This document shows positions 22,520 to 31,400 of a DNA stretch of 64,000 nucleotides, piece by piece; the stretch's first letter is position 1; the number at the start of each line of letters is the position of its first letter. The DNA comes from Eublepharis macularius (Eukaryota; Chordata; Lepidosauria; Squamata; Eublepharidae), in the NCBI RefSeq assembly GCF_028583425.1, contig NC_072795.1, positions 9,881,001-9,945,000 on the forward strand. The letters are read 5' to 3'. The notes beneath the pieces were generated by a model, which ran no database searches, was not told the origin of the DNA, and was given only the letters and a program-made list of their open reading frames with translations. The position numbers and the translations under genes are program-made.

Positions 22520-22527
22520 GTCTTGAG

Positions 22528-22989
22528 TTTCTGACCACTTGTGTGCAAGTCCACCCAGAGAAATGAACCTAGAGACTGGCAAGTCTCAAACAAACTTAAA
22601 CTAGGGGTTCTGAGTGGCTGTAATCAGTGCATAGAAATGGTAGTCGAGAGTTGAACACCTAGATATCCCCCTCCCTTTTAGGTTATTTTTCCTGCCACAA
22701 TCTCCGAATCCTAAAAGGTCACAGATAGTAAAGCAATAGCACCTACAAAAAGAACAGGATTTTTTCCTGAAAACAAAACAAAACAATGAACACATACAAT
22801 CCAAACCCCATCTGGCTAATACTAAGGAGTTCATGTGACTGCTGCCTTGAGGATAACCAAACATAGAGCCTCTCTTATTACATATAGAATGTTCCTTTAC
22901 ATATTTTCCTGATCCAGGCTCAGAGAGGCACAGCAGAAAGCAAGAAAGCTTTCAGAGCTCCCCACTCCCCGGCCACAGCATGAAATTAA
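22528..22989. other. Unassigned intergenic DNA
   Basis: No gene or repeat family recognised. Confidence 0.3.
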
Positions 22990-23191
22990 GAGCCAAACTA
23001 CAAGTGACGTCTTACACAGGTTGGACACTAGTCAGCTTCCCTCAAGTTTTGATGGGAAATGTAGGCATCCTGGTCTTGCAGCTGTAATGGAGAGCCAAGC
23101 TGTAAAACCAGGACGCCTACATTTCCCATCAAAACTTGAGGGAAGCCGACTAGTGTCCAACCTGTGTAAGGCGTCACTTGTAGTTTGGCTC
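22990..23191. mobile_element. Palindromic Harbinger-type MITE, 202 bp
   Basis: It begins GAGCCAAACTACAAGTGACG and ends with the exact reverse complement of that motif. A TAA duplication flanks it (22987-22989, 23192-23194). The arms of about 95 bp are nearly perfect, which suggests a fairly recent insertion. It is the best-preserved member of the family seen at 1846-2204 and 2995-3090. Confidence 0.9.
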
Positions 23192-23194
23192 TAA

Positions 23195-23879
23195 GACTGT
23201 CAAAGGAGAGCGCCCTTTAACACAGGCAATGAAGAAACACTCAGATGCGATAAAGAATTTCCTATTTTTTTTTTGCTGCACTACTCTTAACTATTTTAAC
23301 TCATACGATGCTGTAGGTATATTTAGAAATTCTAATTAAAACTTTTTAAAAAAATTACTATGAACTGTTAATCTAGCCGTTGCTGTAACCCATGTGGTTC
23401 CCCAGAACCACATAAGCCAATAAGAGACAGAGAAACCTTGCCAAGGAAGCTTCATGTGTGTCAAGAGACTTACTGGATTGTTTAAATAATTTGTACCTTG
23501 CTTTACCAAAAAACCTGGTGGGCTACAATATTAAAAAAAAAATCAGAAGTAAAATCAAGCAACCCTGGCATGTCATTAATATAGCATCAGTCAGAATACC
23601 AACAGTACACCAATTGCTAAAAACTCGCAAAAAGAATTATCATGATACCCACTAATAAGCATGAGAACAACCAAATCCAAATCAATTTATTACAGTCGAG
23701 AAATGTGCATTAGAAAATATCAATGGGAAACTGAAATTTAAAACATGTTTAAAAATCATTTTAAAAGTCACAAAAATCAGACTATGTGCCTAGGACCTTT
23801 TAAAAAGAGCGCTAATTCAGAGTTCCCTTAGCCAGGTATTTCTGTTTTCTAATTACTAATGTACAAAATTTTGCTACCG
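23195..23879. other. Unassigned AT-rich DNA
   Basis: The short segment GTACCTTGCTTTACCAAAAA near 23490 may be a LINE or SINE tail. Nothing firm. Confidence 0.3.
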
Positions 23880-24900
23880 GATAGGATACAAATTTCCAGG
23901 TATCATCTAAAAGATATTTCCAGAGTTTCAGTCCTAATATTCATATAATGCTGCAACAGCTTGAATCTAGCAAGGAGCGGACTAATAAGTTGAAACCTTT
24001 CTTCTTGATATAATTCACAATGCAACAAAATGTGTATAACAGACTCAAACACTTTTTCAGAGCAAAGACAACAGCCTTGCTGCCATGGCAGCTGAAGAAA
24101 TCTGCCATGTAATACTGCAGAGGGAAATGCATCAAAGTGTGCTCTCAAGAAGGCGCATCTGTATCTCTCATACATAATATCCGAAAGATATGAGGCTGCT
24201 GCATAAATCGGCCATGTTTTTAAAGCACTATAATTTATGGGAAGCATTGCTTCATCATGTTAAGACTCTATATCAATCAATCTTTGTAAAATCAGAGCTT
24301 TTGCTTTATTCAATCCCACATCAAAAAGATCTTCCGGATTCAAACTGATCATTCTAATTTTATCGGCTAGTCTTGTGGACCATAAGGGATAGGGGTCAGA
24401 GGCTAAAAGAAGGGGAGTTAGACCCTTCAGGTTAAGATGTATCTTTAATAGACATGGGCATGAACAACAAAAAAACTGAAACATGGGTTTCGTGGTTCGT
24501 GGCATACACCAGCAAAGTTTGCCACAGGATCCAATGATAGTTGATTAGATAGTACCTGAGTTGCTTCATTGCCTGGCCTCACTAGTTCAAACTTGTTATA
24601 TTGCTGGCCGTCATTATGACCCAACATAGCACGGAAGTCACCACCTACTATTATTGATGCTGAAGGATATTTCCCCATAAAATTGCTATACCCAGTCCCT
24701 ATCAAGATCCATTTTTTTAAAATGGAGACTTTCAGGTCAGTTGATACAAATATGCTCAAACTTCCTGAGGGCCTCCCCCCCCCCCTTTGGACTAACTACA
24801 GCAGAATTTAGAGCTGCACAGTAATTTGGTAATTCTAAGGCATCTTTCACCCAAGTCTCTTGAAAGAAAATGATATCAAATTGCATTATATTGCATGAGA
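23880..24900 (-). mobile_element. Non-LTR retrotransposon fragments (endonuclease and zinc-knuckle tail)
   Basis: On the - strand 24759-24530 encodes an endonuclease piece with IIVGGDFRAMLG, the GGDFN-type motif of the apurinic-like endonuclease of LINEs. Further on, 24430-23903 encodes the C-terminal part with RLADKIRMISLNPEDL and a zinc-binding RT tail (CCLCSEKVFESVIHILLHCELY). The large middle (RT) is missing, so this is a deleted copy. A hAT end fragment resembling GGGCATGAAC at about 24455-24520 lies at the joint. Clade not assigned. Confidence 0.65.
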
Positions 24901-25059
24901 ACAACAAGAGAATATTATTCTCCAGTGAATTAACCCCAAAGCTTTCTTTTATTGGGACTTCCCTCTGTCCATGGACAGGAACACTGCTACAGGATAATAG
25001 CTGAGAGAATTTGGGGTGGGTAGGTGGAGAATAACTATGGCAACAACAACAACTGTAGA
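24901..25059. other. Unassigned spacer
   Basis: Contains the short repeat AACAACAACAAC just before the HHR repeat. Nothing else. Confidence 0.3.
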
Positions 25060-25285
25060 AAAGAGCAAGAATCCAGTAGCACCTTTAAGACTAACTTAAT
25101 TTGTGGTAGGGTATGAGTATCTGAAGAAGTGATCTGTGGCTTATGAAAGTGCATACCCTACCAAAAAGTTTGTTGGGTATCTGAAGAAGTGAGCTGTGGC
25201 TCATGAAAGCTCATACCCTACCACAAATTTTGTTAGTCTTATAGGTGCTACTGGCTTCTTGCTCTTTTACAGACCGACTAACATG
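25060..25285. repeat. Inverted-dimer SINE-like repeat with two hammerhead-like motifs
   Basis: The outer arms AATCCAGTAGCACCTTTAAG and the matching TTATAGGTGCTACTGG with CTTCTTGCTC are inverted. Between them are two direct copies of a GTATCTGAAGAAGTG block starting at 25117 and 25177. The second copy has an unbroken hammerhead-like fold (see 25177-25216). Confidence 0.7.
25177..25216 (+). ncRNA. Hammerhead-like self-cleaving motif, family 2
   Basis: Read in order: stem I strand GUAU, core CUGAAGA, one extra A, stem II GUGAGC/GCUCAU with loop UGUG, core GAAA, minimal stem III from AGCU, predicted cleavage after C25212, and stem I return strand AUAC. GUAU pairs perfectly with AUAC. Position 7 of the hammerhead core may be any base, so CUGAAGA is allowed. 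The extra base between A9 and stem II is unusual but known from a viroid hammerhead. Activity is inferred, not shown. The sister copy at 25117-25156 has a changed stem III (GUGC for GCUC). Confidence 0.5.
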
Positions 25286-25299
25286 GCTACCATATTGAC

Positions 25300-25530
25300 C
25301 CAACAACAACAGCGTGCTTCTGGACAGATTAGTGCCACACTCAGAGTGGTAAACTAAGTCAGTGTTATTATTAGACCCCCAATTCAGCTGAGGCGCTGGG
25401 CTGAGAGGAGTGGGTGGCCCAAGGCTGCCTGCAGAGTTCAAAGCAATCATGGAAGTGGAATGAACAGTGTGCTGATTCATAGCCCAGCCACTTAACCACC
25501 ATGCTATAGCAGCTCCCAGCACAAAGCACA
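25300..25530 (-). repeat. tRNA-like SINE, antisense
   Basis: It begins after AACAACAACAGCG and contains GACAGATTAGTGCCACACTC and GAGTGGTAAACTAAG. It ends with CACTTAACCACCATGCTATAGC, the reverse of a tRNA-like head. Same family as 57000-57200 (sense), 61115-61340 and 63783-64000. Confidence 0.65.
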
Positions 25531-27214
25531 TAAGTTCTTTGTTATGCTTATGGCTTACTACCCCATGCCATGCTAATAAGTCACACATACAGCCATAAAG
25601 CTGGGAAGACTAAAGCAATAGAAAGAAAACTCATCCTTTGGGACATCCGGAAGGTGGAATTATAAAACCTCTGAACACAGAGGTTTTCTGTATTGGTCAT
25701 CTGTTTGGATGCCCACAAGCTGTGATGGACTAAGTGTCACAAACGTCCCTTTGAGGGAGGCCTGGTGTAACCCCTGTGAGGTTAATTGGTTTAGCCCAGT
25801 GGGGTGGAGTCAGAAGATAGAGGCAGGCTGCTGAGGAGGAGGCTGTTTGCAGGGGAGCTTAATAAATTATAAGCTCTTATCACCTTGAATAAGGGCTATA
25901 ATTCCCAGCCTGAAGCCTGGGGTACAGCTGCTTCAAATGGATGAGAGAGGACACATCATCACTTCTTGGATGCCTTTTCAAGGACATTGTTGGTTTGGAG
26001 TTTTTTGTATGGTTGTACTTAAAAGTTAATTTTTTGTTAAAGTTGTATTTTATTAATTGTTTAAAAAGTTGTTTTTTTAAAAAAAGTTGTTTCTTAAAAT
26101 TTTGTGAAAGTTGCTTTCTAAGCCCCATAGAACCCATGTAAAGAGAAGTTACACTGGCAGGCCTGGAATTAGGGCAGTCACCAAAACTAGTTAGCCACCC
26201 AGCTACCTGTGCTTGCCAGCCTGTTGTATTCACCATAAAAGGAGGAGAATCCTTTCAAAGATTATTCTCCTATCAGAAAATAATGAGGGCTCAAAGCATG
26301 ATTTTATTATAAAAAACAGCAGAATTTGAAGAATTAGCATGGATTAAGAAGCAGCTTCCCTATCTCTTTCTCCCTCCTCCCAGGTCTTTTTCTGTTTGTT
26401 CGTTTTGGTAGACAGGGGTCAAAAACTTCAGAAGGTGGTTTACTTTGCCAGTAAGCATAGCAGTTTGGGAAATTAACCGTTCAATTAACTTGGAGAGCTC
26501 AATCACCTTCGATCCTGGATCAGTCTGCTCCTACGTAGCAAAGCCATTCTTGTGTTCTTTAGCCAAAAGATCACTGTGTTTGAACAGTCCCACCACTTAT
26601 TTTGTTGTTTATGCAATTTTTGCAGATTGATTGCTTCTGGGAAGTTTTCGGGCACGAATTTCTGGCAGGAACAAATTGTTCCATGCAGCTCCATGGTGTT
26701 GTGTTTTGGGGGAAGGGCATCCTAGAAGCGTGAGGCAATAAAGCTATTAAGCGATTAAACTCCATAGCAGTAATTCCACACACACACCCCAGTTTTTATT
26801 CTCCCTTTATCCATGAGACTCAAGCAGCAGAAATCATTTAAAAGACTTTGAACTCAGAAGATGAACTTAGAATGTTGCAAGGTATGTATATTAGAAGAGA
26901 GAGCAGTGGTTCAGCCTCCCCAGAGAGCGAGAGGCAAGCTGCTCTCTGGTTTTTGGAGAAGGAGGGGAATAGGAAAACAAAGCAAACAAAGCCTCTTCCA
27001 CTAGCAGTGGATGAGGTTGTGTTTGTTTTCGAGAAGTGTAAAGTGATAGACTTGTTAGCCTGTAGTTGCAAAATAAAAACAAAGTCCCGTGGGATCTTAA
27101 TCATTAGCAACTTTTATTTCAATATGACCTTTGGTCAGTTGCTGCCCACCCCTTTCAGATATATGAGGAAATCGAACTAAGAATCATTCTTAATAGGGCT
27201 GATTACAAAGGGAG
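25531..27214. other. Unassigned intergenic DNA
   Basis: Nothing recognised apart from T/A-rich runs near 26040-26100 and a CACACACAC run near 26777. No ORF shows family motifs. Confidence 0.3.
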
Positions 27215-27346
27215 AGAATAGATGCAGAGGAGTTAGCCGTGTTAGTCTGTGGTAGCAAAATCAAAAAGAGTCCAGTAGCACCTTTAAGACTAACCAATTT
27301 TATTGTAGCATAAGCTTTCGAGAATCAAGTTCTCTTCGTCAGGCAG
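27215..27346 (-). repeat. HHR-bearing SINE-like repeat, antisense monomer
   Basis: The + strand reads GTTAGCCGTGTTAGTCTG, then GAGTCCAGTAGCACCTTTAA, then the reverse complement of a hammerhead-like segment (27309-27346). GCAGAGG occurs at both borders (about 27221 and 27343), a possible target duplication. Confidence 0.65.
27309..27346 (-). ncRNA. Hammerhead-like motif, family 2 variant
   Basis: On the - strand: CTGACGA, an extra A, stem II GAGAA paired with UUCUC, GAAA, then GCUU and AUGC. Core bases are intact. The stem I partner should be GCAU, but this copy has CUGC, so stem I is weakened and the motif is probably inactive. Confidence 0.4.
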
Positions 27347-27993
27347 AGGGAGTCCATCATCAGACCTTCAGGTGTGGATTTGCTGCCACAGGGGAACTAT
27401 AAAACAAAGGAGCTGTTTGTGAAGGAGGTGCCATAAAACTTCGAAGTGTGAACCTTCTCTGGCAGGCAGATTCCTGTGTGACAACCAGGCAGCTTGTGGG
27501 GTTTCGGGAGCTGTGGAATAGCTATTTGCTGAACCCTGGACATGAAAAAAAAAACATCTGGCAATGGAGTCGACTTCAATAAAGACACAGCACAACAATT
27601 CAGACCAAAGACATTACAGGAAATCTGGATCTTGATCATCGTGACTTTTCCCCACTGAGTTAAGTAAGTAGAAATGAAAGAAAGGGCCAATGTTACATAT
27701 CTATTTGATCACTGAAGATATTGACCGGTATATGTTGCTACTACTGAAATCTGCATTAATGTGCAATTTGGGAGGAGGGCTCAAGGACCTGATTTCTGCA
27801 GAAGCTGAGGAAAACAACAACAACGGAGATATCTCATGGTCTTCCCATAAATACCTAGGAGCTCACATTCTCTGGGAAGGCATACCTTGTACATTTTCTA
27901 ATGCTGAGCATTTTTCATACCGTGGGGAACCTGAATCTTTCAGAACATTCACAGCACAAAAGTGATCGTTGGTAGTCCTGGGTGAGAGTACAT
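27347..27993. other. DNA upstream of the CYP2 gene, unassigned
   Basis: No repeats or genes firmly recognised in the 0.8 kb before the CYP2 promoter. Confidence 0.3.
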
Positions 27994-28006
27994 AGACCTT
28001 TGACAT
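27994..28006. promoter_or_regulatory. DR1-like nuclear receptor site
   Basis: Read on the - strand, ATGTCAAAGGTCT resembles a direct repeat of AGGTCA with one base spacing, the type bound by HNF4, RXR/PPAR and COUP factors that control many liver P450 genes. It lies about 150 bp upstream of the TATA box. A chance match is possible. Confidence 0.35.
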
Positions 28007-28145
28007 TAAATGCTCCTCCCCATAATTATCTGAGTAACTGAAAAACATCTTGGTAACTACATGTATTATCTCTGAATGTCCTCATTCCAAGCCACTTGGC
28101 TATTGTGCCCGAAGACTTCCTATACATTTAGCTTAATTCATGGCT

Positions 28146-28153
28146 TATATAAA
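28146..28153 (+). promoter_or_regulatory. TATA box of the CYP2 gene
   Basis: TATATAAA lies 120-127 bp before the ATG. Transcription would begin around 28175-28180, giving a 5' leader of about 95 nt with no upstream ATG before the start used. Confidence 0.6.
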
Positions 28154-28272
28154 AGTTTGCTAGTAGAAAACTAAGACAACCATCTGTCAAGAAAGGAAAG
28201 CCTCCAGAGAAAAAGCATTCAGCTCACCTTGTCTAAAAATATCACGACAGAGAAAAAGGAACAAGGAGCATA

Positions 28273-28440
28273 ATGGGAATGCAAGCACTTTTGATTGCCC
28301 TGCTGGTGTGTCTCCTGACTGTCCATTTTTTAAAACAGCTCTGGTCACACAGGTCCTCCCCTCCTGGGCCTCTTCGGCTTCCTGTCATCGGAGCTGCTTG
28401 GCGATTAGTGTTCAATTTTTCTCAAGATAGTCTCATTCAG
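28273..28440 (+). CDS. CYP2 exon 1 (signal anchor, proline hinge)
   Basis: Residues 1-56. Hydrophobic anchor [16 protein letters not shown], then basic residues and [11 protein letters not shown]. The first ATG is used because it gives the standard length and has G at +4; a second ATG is two codons later. It ends in phase 0 before GTAAGT. Confidence 0.93.
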
Positions 28441-31400
28441 GTAAGTTAATTTAAAATGTTAATCCATGTACTCAGACAAGTAAGAGCGATTTCAGTCAGT
28501 TTCCTATTAGGATTACCCAGATTGCTTGCCATTCTTTGAACTTGCCTTCAGGTACAGGGTTCAGAGGGTGCGACATTTGTTGAACTGGACTGCACAAAGC
28601 ACAGCAGGATTTGAGTCCAGCGGCACCTTAGAAACCAACAAGATTTTCAGGGTATAAGCTTTCAAGTGTCACGCTCCCTTTGTTAGATACAAGATACTTG
28701 ATGAAGGGAGCTTTAACTCTCAAAAGCTCATACCCCAAACATCTTGTTAGTCTCTAAGAAGCCACTGGACTCAAATCTTGCTGTTCTACAGCAGGCCAAC
28801 AGGGCTGCCCACCTAAAACACAAAGAAAATAATTGCTTATGTAACCAATAACCTTTCAGTGCCCGTGTGTGTATAGTCAGAAAAGCTACCACCCCTTCCA
28901 TACTGATGCACTTGCTTGGATTGGGGTGCTCATGAAGCTCCTAAATGGGAAGTATTTGTCGTCATCATCTTGGGAGGAGAGATTGGACTATGTATTCTTT
29001 GGCGAGAGCTCTAAAATAGTCTCCAAGTAAGAGAATGTGTATAAAATGATTTATAGATGGTATTTAACACCAACGAAAATTGTGCTAGGAAATACTAATA
29101 TGTCAGACAAATGCTGGAAATGCAAAAAACATGAAGGATCACTATATCTTATGTGGTGGACATGCGAAGTAGCTAAGCGGTACTGGGGAGAAATAATCAA
29201 AGTAATTAATGAGATTCTACAAATACAAATAAATAAGAACCCAGAATTGTTGCTACTGAACTTGGGAATGGAGACTGTTCCAAAGCAGCACAGAACATTG
29301 TTATTTTATATGACTGCAGCGACAAGACTTTTGTATGCGCAGAAATGGAAAGTGCAAGAAATACCAACTGTAGAAGACTGGATTTATAAATTGCTGTACA
29401 TGGCGGAAATGGATAAAATGACAAGGAAACTCAAAGATCTTGACCTAGGGCAATATATTATTGATTGGGGGAAATTGAAACAATTTTGGGGGGGGGAAAT
29501 GGGATGTAAAAGGAGAACTGTGGCAGTTTGAGAATTTTTAAAGAACAATGTTGGAAAGGGGAGAGAGAAGGGATCTTACCATCTAGGGGGAATGTAATTA
29601 TAATCTAAGTCAGCACAATATTCAGGGGAACTTTACATAGAACATGGTTAAATAGTTATATTATTACTATATACGTATACTATTATTACTATATATCATA
29701 GGTATGTTATATACAATATAAAATGATGGGTTAATGGGTCAGATTTAATACAATATCAGGTTGTTGTGTTATACTATGTTGTGTGCTGTGTTACATTGGT
29801 GGCATAGCATACAATATATGCTTTATAATATATACTATATTGATAGTGTATTTGATGGAGTATATGTTTAAAAAAAACCCAGAACATGTTTAGGGTAAGA
29901 GATACTATGATCCTTGCTATATACTAAGTTATATGGTTATGCTTTATTGATACGATATATATCATATGGATAGTATGCTTGATAGAGTCTATGTAAAAGA
30001 ATCAGAATGTGCTTAGAGTAAGAGGTATTATGATTTACAGAGGGTAGGAAAATGTAAATGAAATAGATTTAAGCAATAAGAAGGGTTAAGGGTTGGAAAG
30101 CTGTTGGAAGTCAATAGGGAGGGGGGAGGAAAAGGGTGGGGGATAGAGGGGGGGAATTGGATTATATGTGCTAAATTTGAAAATTCTTTTCTTTTTTCCA
30201 CTCACCAATAAGATTTTATTAAAAAAATAAAATAAAATAAAATAAAATAAAATAGTCTCCAAGTGAGCTCTGTGCAGGTGCAGATTCCCTAAGGAAAACA
30301 TAGTGTGGCTAGACAGAATACTATTTACAATCTTAAACACAGATATATAATCAGAAAAAAATCTCCAATTAGAATCCATCCAAATTATTTCAACAGAGAG
30401 TCGATTTCAGTGGTAAAACAATCCTTCAAGGAAGTCCTCCAATGGAGCCATGATTAACAATAATCAGGGCGGGTTCTTTCCACCAGTTTCCAAACAGGAA
30501 GTCTAGTGTCATAACTCTGTAAACAAACATACATTTGAAATGCAATCCTAAACAGAGTTATGCCAGTCTAAGCATGTTGAAATCAATCGGCTTAGACTGG
30601 AACAACTCTGTTTAGGATTGGAATGTTAGTGTTAACTGCTAGTTACAATTGTTTCCTTTTCCCATTCGAAAGGGCATAGAACTTGATTGGTGGAAACAGA
30701 ATGTTCTAATTCATAAAAAACTCTTTTGACCCTGCACTAGAGATGGGCATGATCTCTATCAGGGTTTGCAGGGATGATTTTGGAGTGCCCATGGCTACAG
30801 AACACCCCCTTCCTCCTCCCTCCCCTGGGTGTCTTCTCCCAACTTGTGACTGCTTTCTTGCTCCGTGGTTGGAAGGAAGCCCTGCTTATCAAGGCAAGCT
30901 GGGCTTCCATTCGGGTTTCCAGGATGACAGAAGAAGGGCAAACAGAGCTCAGGCTTTCCCCTGGCTCCGTTGCCAGGGGAATAGATTGCTGGCGCCTGAG
31001 TGTCTGGATCCCTGATCCAAACCCGAACACAATGATCCAGGCCTCTCCCGATCACTGGATCATTGGCCATGGACGATCACGATCCGCCAGGTCACAATCG
31101 CGTGATCGCCATTATTGTGGGTTTTTTTCAATCGTAATGCGGATCGTGCCCATCTCTACTCTGCACTCCACTCAAATTTTTATTCTTTTTAAGGAAGAAC
31201 TATCTGTATAAACTTTATGTGTAGTATCACATAATCCCAGAAAGGAATGAAGTTTGTTTTCTGGTTTTGGTACTTTTGCTAGGTCAGAATGCCCTTCTGA
31301 CTATGATCTAAATATGTCACAGATTAAGTCCAAAACTGACACTTCTTTTTCTGATGGTAAGCCTTTTTAGTAGCTTCAATAGCTCAGACTAGTCTGAGCA

